Shown in pieces: positions 17,280 to 27,529 of a stretch of DNA of 64,000 nt. The notes beneath the pieces were generated by a model. It was not told the origin of the DNA. It saw only the letters and a program-made list of their open reading frames with translations, and did not search any database. The stretch lies in contig CAJUBE010000005.1 in assembly GCA_910584725.1 (NCBI GenBank), positions 76,407 to 140,406 of the forward strand. The letters run 5' to 3'. The stretch comes from an uncultured Lachnospiraceae bacterium (GTDB lineage Bacteria > Bacillota > Clostridia > Lachnospirales > Lachnospiraceae). The number at the start of each line of letters is the position of its first letter. Positions within the stretch are counted from its first letter, which is position 1. Position numbers and translations under genes: made by a program.

Positions 17280-18638
17280 TTGGACTCAAGAAACAATAAC
17301 AACCGTTATTATAATGACTACCCATATCCGGGTGACGGCCGACAGACGAATCCCTATTATAATAGTGGTAATAACGGCGGTTCGGGCGGTTACAATGGCC
17401 CGGCTCCGCAGCCTCCTCAGCCCGGGAACGGCAAGGGCGGCAGTTTTCTGCTTGGAATGCTGCTCGGCGTGGCGCTTACGACGTTGATCTGTGGCTTTGT
17501 CTTTGTGGGCATGAAAGTTTACGAGGCGGTGGACAGCAAGAACGTAGCGAAAAAGGGAACCGCCCAGAGTGTTGTCAGCGAGGAGACGGAGAAGAAGCTC
17601 GAGGCGATCGAGGAAGTGATTGACGAGTATTATTATCAGGATGCGGATATTGATGTTGACGCTATGACCGAAGGCATGTACGCGGGTATGGTGAACGCGT
17701 TGGGGGATCCCTATTCCGTTTATTATACGGAGGAGGAGTGGAACGATCTGATGCAGGAAACAGCGGGTATCTACTATGGCATCGGCGCGTATTTGATGAT
17801 TGATCCCAACACGGGGCTTGGAAAAGTATCAGGTGTTATTGAAAATACTCCCGCAGAGGAGGCGGGACTCCGCGCGGACGACCTGCTCTACCTTGTGGAT
17901 GGCGAGAGCACGATGGGAATGGAGCTTTCCGAGATTGTGGCCCGTGTGAAGGGCGAGGAGGGAACGAAGGTTCACCTTACCATTTACCGCGAGGGCGAAA
18001 CGGATTATCTTGAGATTGACGTGGAGCGTCGGCAGATTGAGGCTCCTACGGTAAAGTATGAAATGCTCGAAAATAACATCGGTTATATTCAAATTACAGA
18101 GTTTGATGATGTGACTACCGACCAGTTTACCGAGGCGCTTGCCGTCATCAAGGGTTCCGGCGCGAAGGGGCTCGTGCTCGACCTGCGCGGCAATCCGGGC
18201 GGCAGTCTGAACGTGGTGGTGGATATTGCCAGACAGATTCTACCCAAAGGGCTTATCGTTTACACCGAAGATAAGTATGGCGAGCGCGATGAGTACAGCT
18301 GTGACGGCAGGAATGAGCTGAATATGCCGCTAGCGGTGCTTGTAAACGGTAACTCCGCCAGCGCGTCGGAGATTTTGGCGGGTGCGATCAAGGACTATCA
18401 CAAGGGGACACTGGTGGGGACTACGACCTTTGGTAAGGGCATTGTCCAGCGGGTACTGCCTTTGACCGACGGTACAGCTCTGAAACTGACGATCAGCGCG
18501 TATTATACGCCCAACGGAAATAACATTCACGGGGTGGGCATCGAGCCGGATGTGGTCTGCGAGTTTGACAGCGACGCGTACTATGATAAGGACGTGGATA
18601 ATCAGTTGGAGAAGGCGGTGGAGGTGCTTTCGGAGTAG
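17280..18638 (+). CDS. S41 C-terminal processing protease (CtpA-like)
   Basis: Start is TTG with AAGGAG upstream. The first about 50 residues are Asn/Tyr/Gly/Pro-rich, followed by one membrane span (about 57-80), so the catalytic part lies outside the cell. A PDZ domain (GLGKVSGVIENTPAEEAGL, about 180-198) precedes the S41 peptidase core. The catalytic Ser is in NGNSASASE (about 356-364) and the Lys in TTFGKGIVQ (about 385). The tail is acidic. CtpA proteases trim extracytoplasmic proteins, often cell-wall enzymes, which fits its place right after the murein hydrolase. Confidence 0.92.
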   Translation: MDSRNNNNRYYNDYPYPGDGRQTNPYYNSGNNGGSGGYNGPAPQPPQPGNGKGGSFLLGMLLGVALTTLICGFVFVGMKVYEAVDSKNVAKKGTAQSVVSEETEKKLEAIEEVIDEYYYQDADIDVDAMTEGMYAGMVNALGDPYSVYYTEEEWNDLMQETAGIYYGIGAYLMIDPNTGLGKVSGVIENTPAEEAGLRADDLLYLVDGESTMGMELSEIVARVKGEEGTKVHLTIYREGETDYLEIDVERRQIEAPTVKYEMLENNIGYIQITEFDDVTTDQFTEALAVIKGSGAKGLVLDLRGNPGGSLNVVVDIARQILPKGLIVYTEDKYGERDEYSCDGRNELNMPLAVLVNGNSASASEILAGAIKDYHKGTLVGTTTFGKGIVQRVLPLTDGTALKLTISAYYTPNGNNIHGVGIEPDVVCEFDSDAYYDKDVDNQLEKAVEVLSE

Positions 18639-18650
18639 GGCGGGTATTTC

Positions 18651-19031
18651 GTGCAACAAGTTGAACGCAGGATAGGACAGATTGGCGGAGAAATGTTGGA
18701 TTTCTTGAAATCAACGGGGCTGTCAGAAGTGGCGTATGTACATGAGATGGCGCTGACGCATGCGGTGATGGACTATTTTTCTGATATTCAGAGACTGAAA
18801 GAGTACCAGAAGATCGAGCATGTGAATGAGAAATTTCTTCTGGCCAGATTAACCAGTTTTATGCTTGGAGAGGATATGAATATCCCGCTTGTCGGAGAGA
18901 AGAAGACGGCGTATACAAATTATTTGGATACACTTTATTATTATTTGAAGTTTAGACAGTGTGATGCACAGGCAATAGAGCTTATGCTGCTGGCGTTCCA
19001 GGCGGGGCGTATCGTGTTCTCGACAGATTGA
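18651..19031 (+). CDS. Hypothetical protein, 126 residues
   Basis: I do not recognise this protein. It begins with GTG 12 bases after the S41 gene; ATG at 18693 with GGAG just upstream is a good alternative giving 112 residues. The sequence is soluble-looking and helical, with no signal peptide or membrane span, and includes a Tyr-rich TNYLDTLYYYLKF stretch (about 90-102). It is probably co-transcribed with ftsEX/M23/S41 because a terminator appears only after it. Confidence 0.6.
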   Translation: MQQVERRIGQIGGEMLDFLKSTGLSEVAYVHEMALTHAVMDYFSDIQRLKEYQKIEHVNEKFLLARLTSFMLGEDMNIPLVGEKKTAYTNYLDTLYYYLKFRQCDAQAIELMLLAFQAGRIVFSTD

Positions 19032-19067
19032 TAATTGGGAATAAATATATGATATTCTTGAAATAAA

Positions 19068-19091
19068 GGGCAGCCACAAGGCTGTCTTTTT
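19068..19091 (+). terminator. Terminator closing the ftsEX-protease cluster
   Basis: A short hairpin GGCAGCC-acaa-GGCTGTC is followed by five T's. It lies 37 bases after the hypothetical gene and isolates the giant surface protein gene from upstream transcription. Confidence 0.78.
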
Positions 19092-19277
19092 CATAACATG
19101 CGTAATTGTTCTTTTTACAATACAATCCCCCGTGAACCATTTCCAGAGATTTACATAATTGTATATAAGTGTCATAAAAACCACAATATTTGGTGCACAT
19201 CGAACGAAAGTACCAAAACTTTATAGTCAAACTGCTGAAAAGCTCATGGTATTTTGGGTATATTATCAAAAATTTTA

Positions 19278-19288
19278 GGGGGGGGGGG
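19278..19288 (+). repeat. Run of 11 G's just upstream of a promoter
   Basis: The homopolymer lies five bases before the -35 element of the promoter at 19294. Long G runs are prone to slipped-strand changes, and a length change here would alter DNA upstream of the -35 box. The exact count should be treated with care, since such runs are also error-prone in sequencing. Confidence 0.85.
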
Positions 19289-19293
19289 TGGAC

Positions 19294-19322
19294 TTGACAA
19301 ATGGGGTGTCGGGGGATAAAAT
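19294..19322 (+). promoter_or_regulatory. Near-consensus promoter of the giant surface protein gene
   Basis: TTGACA at 19294-19299 and TAAAAT at 19317-19322 are separated by exactly 17 bases. Transcription would start near 19330 and give a leader of about 125 bases. The leader contains a 9-bp hairpin with wobbles (GACGGGTGG with CCGCCTGTC) and a direct repeat of GGCCG(C/A)GGCTA before the GAGGAGG ribosome site at about 19436. The stretch 19092-19277 upstream shows nothing I can name. Confidence 0.75.
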
Positions 19323-19453
19323 AGGCAATGATAGGGTGTGACGGGTGGCTCCGCCTGTCCCATCTTATTCAAGTAAACTGGCCGCGGCTATCAGTAATGT
19401 TACCGTTGGCCGAGGCTAAAAATATATTATGAAAGAGGAGGAAAACACCAAGC

Positions 19454-22400
19454 ATGAAAAAAGTATTAAAGAAATTTAATCGCACACTTTCTATCATGCT
19501 CGCAGCAGCTATGGTACTGACAATGGTACCGCAGACTGCTCTGCCGGTTCAGGCAGAGGAACAGGGAATCGAAGTTAATACTGAGACCCCTGACGTAACA
19601 GACGTAGACGATGTTACACCCTCTGATGAGAGCGATGGATCGACAGATGTGAAGGATGCAGATGATACCGATATTTCGGGCGATTCTGACACCACAGATG
19701 ACGAGCAAGGCGAAAGTACGGAGGGTGGAGAAACATCTGTTATTGAAAACCCCGACGGGAATCAGGATACGACCGGCGACTCCGAGAATGGAGATCAGGA
19801 TGCGGATCAGTCTGATGAAGAAGTAACCGATCCTGTCGAGACGGAGATTCCGGACGAAACGGATGCTCCGGACGAAACGGATGCTCCGGACGAGACCGAG
19901 GTACCTGACGAGGAGGAAGACGCAGACAAGGCTGACGTAAACGACAGCTCTGTTAACGCGCTTGTCCCTACGGAGCAGACGGTTAAGGCCGTAGAACCTG
20001 ACCCGACAGCAGAAGATCCGAACAATACCAAGGAACTTTCTTCTGCTGCGATCACCTATACAAACGGCTGTGTTTCCAATGGCAAGATTCGCAATGACGC
20101 GGATATCACCTTTAAATTGGAAGCAAATGAAGGCAAGATCATAACAAAGGTTGAGTATAAGACGAAGAAAGGCGAGGCGGCGGAATCTGCTGCAAAAACT
20201 TTAACGTCCAGCGATGACACTTATACGATTTCGAAGTCTGATCTTGGCTCCGAGCAGACCGTGGAGGGCGTTAAAAAGTGGGTAACCGACACCAGCGTTA
20301 CGATTATTGTGACGACCACTGAGGTGGCGTATACCGTGAAGGCTGATAGCGGCAGCTCTGCGGATTATAGGCTGTACTATACAAAGACGGCTGATGGCAA
20401 GACCACGGCGGATACAACCAAGGGAATTACCGCGACAAGCACGGATAAGATTCTGTACAGCAAAAAGGGCGACGACGTTTCTTTTGTGGTCAAGGCAAAC
20501 AGCGGCGCGACGGCCAAAATCAGAAAAGTATCTGTTACGGCTGGCGATGGTGAGGAGAAAACGCTCACCTCTACATCCAACACAGATGAGTCAGATGGCG
20601 AAGACCCGATCTACACTTTCAAGCCTTCCGATCTCGTAGGTTTGTCTGCGGAGGAAAATCAGGATATCACCATCATGGTGGAGGCTACTGCGGCTGCGAC
20701 GATCACCATTGATACCACAGGTGTGGGCGAAGGCGCAGAGTTAACAGCGGTTGCAGATGCGAATAAAGTTTATACAACTGCGGGCTCCTTTGTGCAGGCG
20801 GGCGGCAGCAGCGCGGCAGAATCGGCGCTTGAAGGCCAGCTCGTTATCTTTGGAGTAAAAGAAAAGGCGAACTATAAGGCGGTTGAGGACGCGGATGTGA
20901 CCGCGACTTTCGCTGTTACAGACGGAGAAGCAGAACCCTGCACGGTTACGCCTGTTGATGCTGATACAGAAAAGGGCGTGGCTAAGCACTATAAGATCGA
21001 CCTTTCTGGTATCACCGAGTCCGGCGTGCTCGCAATCAGCGTGAAAAACGAGCTGGATGACACAAAGAAGGACGTTAAGAAGGTTGATTTTACATCTGTT
21101 TCTGAAAATGCAATAGAGATTAAAGAAAAAACTACTAACAAAGTACTGACGGGCAAAACGGAAAAGACGACGGCAAACTCGCTCAATTTTTCCGTGGAAG
21201 AGAAAGCCGGGTATGAGGTTTATAGGGTAGAGGCTGTATACGACAAGAATTACGCGGAGGGAGACGGCGCCGCAATCACAGGTTATGTGGAAGACTTGTA
21301 TATCGGCAGCGGTTATCTCGATCCCGAAACGCGGCAGCCTGTCGCGGAAAGAGGAAACCAGTATAACCTTTTAGCGACATTCAGTGGCACAGACTCGGAT
21401 GACGTGGCGGCCGACAAAGGCCATGCGGGCAAGGATTGGACCACCAACTCCGTGACGATCAATGTCTATGCCAAAATGAAGACGTCGGAATATGATAAGA
21501 CCGTTTATTTTAGAGATCCTTCATATGGTTACGAGGTGACCCTGAATGACAAGGTTACTAAGAGTAGTGATGATGAATATACGGTAAAATCCGGCACGGA
21601 GCTTTTTGAGTTTACTGTAGAAGCGAATGTCGAGCCGACTGTTACTGTGGAGAACGACGGAAGCATTCTTCTCGGTGAGCCGGAAAAGACGGATGATGGG
21701 TGGAAATATCAGATTGCGGCAAGCGAGATGGACAGATATCAGGATATCTACATCAACCGCCAGAATTTCGATATCACCGTCAATTATGACAGCGCAAACA
21801 TAAGAGCGGAAGTGTATCAGACATCCTATGCGGGCGGAGAGATACCGCTGTATGGGTCATGGGAGGATGAAAAAGTAATCTACAAAGAGAATCCTGCGGA
21901 GTATGATTACAAGTTCATTTTCGAGCCTGAAGAGGGCAACAACACCAAGATCGACAAGGTTTCCTACAAGGTGGGCGACAGCGAGGAGGCTAAGCCAGTA
22001 CCGGCTAACGGCGACGGCAGCTATGTGTTCTATGTGAATCTGACGGATGACGTGACCGTAGACGTCGAGGTGAAGGATGAGTACGATCTGGTGGTAAGTG
22101 AGGATTGGGATCCTATCACGCCCGACAAAAACGGCGTATACAATGTGAGCCATGCGTCCACAGTTACGGCGGAGCTTATCAAAGGTTATACAAATATGCC
22201 TTTGTATAACGCGGAAGTGAAGGACGGCAGCGCTGTTGCGGCTACGATTGCCAGAATTAGCGATGACGTCGTTACCCTGGAGTTTGACGCCAGCGAATAT
22301 GATAAGGTTCTCACCGTAGAACTGACCTTAAACGACAAGAACAAAACGAAGAAGAGCTTCAAGGTAAAGACAACTGCACTTGCGAAGGAAGTTTCTATCG

Positions 22401-25400
22401 CAGGCGTTAAGAATGGCGCCGTGGAACTGCCCGTGGACACGCAGGCAGAATATAAGCTGACGATCAAGGAAAAGAATACGAATCTTTCTGACCTTGCCGT
22501 AAAAGTAGTACCCGCGGACGATGCCAAGAAAACGGATGCGACAGCCATTGCTAATGCAGAAAAGCTGGTAGACGCGTGGTTTGACGACGAGGAGAAGGGA
22601 ACCCTCGTGATTACGGCGAAGCCTGCCATGACCGGCACGGAAAATGCGGCGAAGATCATCGTTGTGGACAGGAGCAGCATGACGAAAGCTCAGTTTGATG
22701 CTGCTACCGTGGACAATGCGCTGACGAACGGTGTAGTGACGGTAACAACCAAGGACGCTACGATTGTAGACAAGAACCCGACCATCAGTCTGGTGACAAC
22801 GACTGATCAGGTGATCAAGGTGAAGCTTGATACACCGAAGGAAGTTGTAAATCCTGTAGTCGGTAAGATTTATTACAAAGTGGAGCTTACGGCTCCCACG
22901 AGCTTCCCTGAGGGAACGCCTGCGTCTGTGCAGACGGCTGTTAACAAGGCTGTGACAGAGTGGAATAAGGCTCCCTATAAGGAGAAAGAGGCGATTGACG
23001 AAAAGGGCGGTCTCTTAGAGATTCCTGTTATGCTGTTCTCGGCGGAGGAGGAAGAGAAAGGCTTAGACAAGGGCGTACTGCTGAGCGGCTTCTCCGTGAA
23101 GGCATCTTTGTTACAGACTCTTGCAGGAAATGGCGATCCTTCCGTGGATGCGACCACCATCAAGGGCGGTGAGGGCGTCACGCTGGACGGCATTGCGACG
23201 AAAGATCCTTATTACGAGGTGAAGCTCGGTCTCAAGAAGGGCACCACCAACCTGATTACCGGTCAGGATAAGGACGTAGTGGTTGCAACCCCTAACTTTA
23301 ATAAGCTGACTTCTTACAGCACCGTTAAGGTAGAGTTTGTAAACACCTCCACCGGAGAGGTGATAGGCACAGACAGCTATAGAGAAGGATTTACAAACGA
23401 ATACTGTGGGCTGGATGCGAAATACGATTCACTGTCCAACGCAGTGATTGTAAATGCTGAATATGCTTCTTATTGGCAGAACGCTTCCGATTATTATAAG
23501 AATCTGGGCGTTAAGGTAACGGCATATGCGGAGGATTCTGCATACGGCGCGGTGGCAACCCAGAAGCTGACGGTAGTAAACGGCATTCAGGTCATCAATC
23601 CTTCCGCACCGATTGAGATTTATAAAGAGAATAACAAGGCGGCAACCTTTACCGTTGCGACAGATTTAAATAATGCCAGCAGCAATAAGAAATATGCGCC
23701 GAAGACGAAGAAGCTGAATTATGAGATCGTAGATGCGGAGTATGAGGAAGCATCTGAGCTGAGCTCGGATCTCAAGGCTAACGTTACTGTGAAAAACGGT
23801 AAGGTAACCATCAATAAGAACTATGTGGTAAAAGGCAGAAGAGAAGACAATCAGTTTAAGGTGAAAGTGACTGCGGCGGATTATGCGGACAATAATTACT
23901 GCGAAGTTACAGAAACAATCACCATCACGGGCAATAAGCTGGAGTTGGGAACCATTGCTGTGTTCGACGTAACGGAGGGCAGCTATGGCGCTAAGCTCGT
24001 TGCAGTCAATAATGGCGAACTTAAAGCCACAATGAAAGACGGTGAGTACCGTGTGGCAGTGCTTGCGCCCGGCGTAAAGACAACGAAGAACGGATATGAT
24101 TTGACGAGTGAGTCTACGGATATCATGTATCCGGGTCTGTTTACCTTCAAGTCCAGCAACGCCAAGAGTGTGGCTGTCGATGCAGAAGGTGACCTGACGG
24201 TGCTTAAGGCTGCCAAGAATGTGAAGATCACAGTTACGCCGAGGGACGGCAGCAATAAGAAAGGGACGACACTGAACCTTAAGAATGTAGGGCAGGTGGA
24301 GGATAAACCGCTTCTTAGAATCACGAGATATTTAGATTCTACCCTGCAGACAGAAACAGAACTGTATGAAGGTGATACGACGAGCCTCAGCTACAAGGGT
24401 ATGGGCGCTAACAATTACTTTAAGCTGGAAGTGGTGAAGGCGGTTACAGAAGACGATGCCACAAGCTATGTGCCTTTCTATCTTGCCAATTACCAGATCA
24501 GCTATAAGGGAGCTAAACAGATTAAGAAGACCGCAGGTGACGATGGCGACAGCATTATAATCGTTGCAAACGCCAAAGAGACAAAGATCACCCTGAAGAA
24601 TAAGGCGAATAGAAACATGGCTGCGGCTGAGTATACGCTAACAAACGAGACGTTTGTGACGAGCAAGGCGAAGGCTCCTAAGATTGCTACGAAGACGAAG
24701 TTTACACAGAATACCGGCGAACGCTCTGCATACTACACCGTAAAAGGCGTAAAGACGGATAACTTTACCGACAAATATGTGGTGCTGGCGGTTGACCAGA
24801 CCAAGAAGAATCCGGCAAATACAGAGGAGGTATTCTCCGCATGGAATTATGAAGAGCAGGCTTCTGAGAGTTACCTCGACAAACCGCTTCCGATCATACT
24901 GGGTGACGGATTTAACCTGCAGGTGGACACTGAGTACGGTGCAGGCAATTACAATCTGGTTGCAACCGTAGGTTCTGTGGTGAACGGCGAGTTTGTTCCG
25001 GAGTATAAGGATGCGAAGGTGGTTGTAAAGATCGCGAAAGCGAAGGCAGCTAACCTGACTGCGACCGGCAACTACACCCTGTCCATGAAGAACCAGAGTG
25101 GCGCTTACATCAAGTATAAGTCCGGCAACAACTGGGCGGAATATACCGGAACCGATTGGGGTAATGATTGGGATTGGAATGAGAGCGGCGATTACGTCAA
25201 TACCAAGAATTACGCAAAGAATGCCATCATCAACGGGCAGGAGAACCACTTTACCGATTACTTTGAGGCAAGGTATGACAGCTACGACGACATGTATATT
25301 ACCTTAAAGGATTTGCCGGAGACCGCGCCTGCGGACAAACCGAATACTCCCGCGCTGAGCGATATTACAGGTAATGACGTGGCGGCTAAGAATAACCGCA

Positions 25401-27529
25401 TCGGTTATATCAGCATCAATAACGGCTATAAGTATATTGATGTGAAGCTGACCATCACCCTTAAGGATTACACGACGGATAAGACAAAGTATAAAGTAAC
25501 GGCAGCTCCCACACTGGCAGGATCGAAGTCCGTATCAGCGCTGACCATTATGGATGGCAAGACGAAGGCTGACCTGTACACTTTGATTGCTTATTCCGAA
25601 GAGATGTCTGCAGGAGTTGGACTGTTCAAGCCGGAGACTGACGGATATGGCAATTATTATTTGACAGCGCAGAAAGAAACTGAGGTTAAGAGCTATCCGG
25701 TTACGCTGTACATGGTTCCTTGGAACGCGCCGCAGGCTTACAAGGATGCGGTTAGAAATGCAACTGGTGATTCTGCTGCAAAGCAGGCGGTTTATGAAAA
25801 GTATTGTATCAAAGCAAACGTTACCGTGAAGGTTACCAACAAGGATACGACAAAGAACAAGGTTGTTGTGACCAACAAGGGCGGCAATACTTGGAACGTG
25901 GCGGATACGGATTATGTGCCGAATACAAGCTGGTCCAAAGGTATACCTGTAAGCTTCAAGAGCAACCTGGGTCTGGCGGAGAACAAGGAGATCTCCGTTG
26001 CCGCAAGTGTGAACAATAAAGAGGCTAAATATGTCACATTCAAGCTGAATGATCCGAAGTATTTGCAGTATGTAGGCAGCAACAAGGAATATATTGTATT
26101 GCCGAAGAGCTATGGAATGACCGTGACGCTCGATAAGGCAGAGCTTACTAAAGCAATTACGGACAATGCGGCTCTCGGAGCGAAGAGAAACAAGAATCTT
26201 GACTGGGGCAAGACCCTTTCTGTCAAGGCGACCTTCAGCTATGGCGAAGGAGGTCCGGTAGAAGATGCGTTGACGTTCAAGATCAAACTGCCTAAGCCTG
26301 CAGAGACTGCGGCAGTCACAGAGGCATTGAACGAAGCGTTTACGCAGGCGCTGCAGTCCAATATCGAGACCTATACGATGAAGCTGAAAGAGGAAGAAAA
26401 GTATAATCTCGATAATGAAGATACGATTGCTTATATTAACTACGAAGTAGAATCTTACATCCGAGGCGAGATTAACAAGGCCATCAAGGGTGCGGATGTC
26501 ACGGTAACTGTTGAAAATAAAACCAGCGACAAGAGTGTAATTGCGAGCGTTTGGGGAGTGACCGTGAAATCGGGCGATGAAACTTTGTATGGCGAGAAGT
26601 TTACGATTGCGGAACTGTTGGATCTCAATGGAATTCTTGCCAGCATCAGAAATAAGTTGAATCCGAATGGAGCAACGGAAGGCAGCAATGTGATTCTGGA
26701 TAAGGATGGAAAGGTTCTGCTGAAAGTAAGCAGCACCACGACAGGAGACGAATTTGCGAAAGCTGTGAGAGTTCTGTTGGTAGAGGAACTCAGCGAGAGA
26801 GGCAGCAAAAACATTTCCCTGTCAGCGGTAAGAAAATATGCAGATAAAGACAAGACAGCACTGACCTTTACGCTGAGAGCTAAGAATATCATGAAGGCAC
26901 CCAGTGAGACTGGCTATAGCACCTCCAGGTGGCAGGCAATCACAATCACGTACAGACTTGCGGATAAACAGAAGGAAAGTCTTGACAGACTTATCAAAGG
27001 ATATCTGACGAAGTACAGCGAGGAAATTGCGACTGTCAAGGGAATCCAGAGCGCTGAGTATAAAGAAGGCGCAACGGACAATGTATTTACAGTGACCATT
27101 AAGGACAGCGAGAAGGAAGAAGATGTAGAAAAAGCTTTCGATGAATGGAGAGAAGCTAATGAATACAGATTCGATGAGAAGAGGCATAACCTCGCTGTAG
27201 CTTTGGAAACTGAGTTTGGGAATGATTGGGATGACGTGAAGTCGATCACTGCTAAAGTAACAGTGACAGTGACAAATTCCAAGACAGAGACTCGGACGAT
27301 TGAAAAGAATCCGGGCGAGACGATCGAGGAGTTTGCTGACAGGTATTATGATGAGCTGTTGGCTCAGGAAGATCGGATTCGCGAGAAGTGTCACGAGATG
27401 CTCAAAGAACACAACATGGATAAGGTGGTGTTCAGACAGCTCAGAGCTGTGACGGGCGAAGCGTTAATCACCGTGAACTTCAACGACGGCAGTGGTGTTT
27501 CCGAGATGTTCAAGGTTGAAGTGAAATAA
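19454..27529 (+). CDS. Giant secreted protein (2,691 residues), probable cell-surface adhesin/matrix protein
   Basis: A clear signal peptide (KKFNRTLSIMLAAAMVLTMVPQ, cleavage after VQA near residue 35) has a strong GAGGAGG site upstream. Residues about 36-190 are very acidic, with tandem DETDAP units from 18-base DNA repeats at 19853-19888. The remainder is Lys/Thr/Val-rich beta-type sequence, likely many Ig-like modules. One segment near residue 1560 (TFKSSNAKSVAVDAEGDLTVLKA) resembles a Big_2 domain. No LPXTG, SLH or membrane anchor is visible at the C-terminus. It stands alone between a terminator and the exopolysaccharide locus. No enzyme motif was recognised. Confidence 0.8.
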   Translation: MKKVLKKFNRTLSIMLAAAMVLTMVPQTALPVQAEEQGIEVNTETPDVTDVDDVTPSDESDGSTDVKDADDTDISGDSDTTDDEQGESTEGGETSVIENPDGNQDTTGDSENGDQDADQSDEEVTDPVETEIPDETDAPDETDAPDETEVPDEEEDADKADVNDSSVNALVPTEQTVKAVEPDPTAEDPNNTKELSSAAITYTNGCVSNGKIRNDADITFKLEANEGKIITKVEYKTKKGEAAESAAKTLTSSDDTYTISKSDLGSEQTVEGVKKWVTDTSVTIIVTTTEVAYTVKADSGSSADYRLYYTKTADGKTTADTTKGITATSTDKILYSKKGDDVSFVVKANSGATAKIRKVSVTAGDGEEKTLTSTSNTDESDGEDPIYTFKPSDLVGLSAEENQDITIMVEATAAATITIDTTGVGEGAELTAVADANKVYTTAGSFVQAGGSSAAESALEGQLVIFGVKEKANYKAVEDADVTATFAVTDGEAEPCTVTPVDADTEKGVAKHYKIDLSGITESGVLAISVKNELDDTKKDVKKVDFTSVSENAIEIKEKTTNKVLTGKTEKTTANSLNFSVEEKAGYEVYRVEAVYDKNYAEGDGAAITGYVEDLYIGSGYLDPETRQPVAERGNQYNLLATFSGTDSDDVAADKGHAGKDWTTNSVTINVYAKMKTSEYDKTVYFRDPSYGYEVTLNDKVTKSSDDEYTVKSGTELFEFTVEANVEPTVTVENDGSILLGEPEKTDDGWKYQIAASEMDRYQDIYINRQNFDITVNYDSANIRAEVYQTSYAGGEIPLYGSWEDEKVIYKENPAEYDYKFIFEPEEGNNTKIDKVSYKVGDSEEAKPVPANGDGSYVFYVNLTDDVTVDVEVKDEYDLVVSEDWDPITPDKNGVYNVSHASTVTAELIKGYTNMPLYNAEVKDGSAVAATIARISDDVVTLEFDASEYDKVLTVELTLNDKNKTKKSFKVKTTALAKEVSIAGVKNGAVELPVDTQAEYKLTIKEKNTNLSDLAVKVVPADDAKKTDATAIANAEKLVDAWFDDEEKGTLVITAKPAMTGTENAAKIIVVDRSSMTKAQFDAATVDNALTNGVVTVTTKDATIVDKNPTISLVTTTDQVIKVKLDTPKEVVNPVVGKIYYKVELTAPTSFPEGTPASVQTAVNKAVTEWNKAPYKEKEAIDEKGGLLEIPVMLFSAEEEEKGLDKGVLLSGFSVKASLLQTLAGNGDPSVDATTIKGGEGVTLDGIATKDPYYEVKLGLKKGTTNLITGQDKDVVVATPNFNKLTSYSTVKVEFVNTSTGEVIGTDSYREGFTNEYCGLDAKYDSLSNAVIVNAEYASYWQNASDYYKNLGVKVTAYAEDSAYGAVATQKLTVVNGIQVINPSAPIEIYKENNKAATFTVATDLNNASSNKKYAPKTKKLNYEIVDAEYEEASELSSDLKANVTVKNGKVTINKNYVVKGRREDNQFKVKVTAADYADNNYCEVTETITITGNKLELGTIAVFDVTEGSYGAKLVAVNNGELKATMKDGEYRVAVLAPGVKTTKNGYDLTSESTDIMYPGLFTFKSSNAKSVAVDAEGDLTVLKAAKNVKITVTPRDGSNKKGTTLNLKNVGQVEDKPLLRITRYLDSTLQTETELYEGDTTSLSYKGMGANNYFKLEVVKAVTEDDATSYVPFYLANYQISYKGAKQIKKTAGDDGDSIIIVANAKETKITLKNKANRNMAAAEYTLTNETFVTSKAKAPKIATKTKFTQNTGERSAYYTVKGVKTDNFTDKYVVLAVDQTKKNPANTEEVFSAWNYEEQASESYLDKPLPIILGDGFNLQVDTEYGAGNYNLVATVGSVVNGEFVPEYKDAKVVVKIAKAKAANLTATGNYTLSMKNQSGAYIKYKSGNNWAEYTGTDWGNDWDWNESGDYVNTKNYAKNAIINGQENHFTDYFEARYDSYDDMYITLKDLPETAPADKPNTPALSDITGNDVAAKNNRIGYISINNGYKYIDVKLTITLKDYTTDKTKYKVTAAPTLAGSKSVSALTIMDGKTKADLYTLIAYSEEMSAGVGLFKPETDGYGNYYLTAQKETEVKSYPVTLYMVPWNAPQAYKDAVRNATGDSAAKQAVYEKYCIKANVTVKVTNKDTTKNKVVVTNKGGNTWNVADTDYVPNTSWSKGIPVSFKSNLGLAENKEISVAASVNNKEAKYVTFKLNDPKYLQYVGSNKEYIVLPKSYGMTVTLDKAELTKAITDNAALGAKRNKNLDWGKTLSVKATFSYGEGGPVEDALTFKIKLPKPAETAAVTEALNEAFTQALQSNIETYTMKLKEEEKYNLDNEDTIAYINYEVESYIRGEINKAIKGADVTVTVENKTSDKSVIASVWGVTVKSGDETLYGEKFTIAELLDLNGILASIRNKLNPNGATEGSNVILDKDGKVLLKVSSTTTGDEFAKAVRVLLVEELSERGSKNISLSAVRKYADKDKTALTFTLRAKNIMKAPSETGYSTSRWQAITITYRLADKQKESLDRLIKGYLTKYSEEIATVKGIQSAEYKEGATDNVFTVTIKDSEKEEDVEKAFDEWREANEYRFDEKRHNLAVALETEFGNDWDDVKSITAKVTVTVTNSKTETRTIEKNPGETIEEFADRYYDELLAQEDRIREKCHEMLKEHNMDKVVFRQLRAVTGEALITVNFNDGSGVSEMFKVEVK

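Noticed and set aside
19330..19440. Possible riboswitch in the leader of the giant protein gene
   Set aside because: Hairpins and a direct repeat exist, but I could not match them to the conserved core of any riboswitch class I know, including cyclic di-GMP-I.
19853..19906. Tandem 18-base repeats as a mobile or regulatory element
   Set aside because: They lie in frame and encode the acidic DETDAP repeats of the surface protein.
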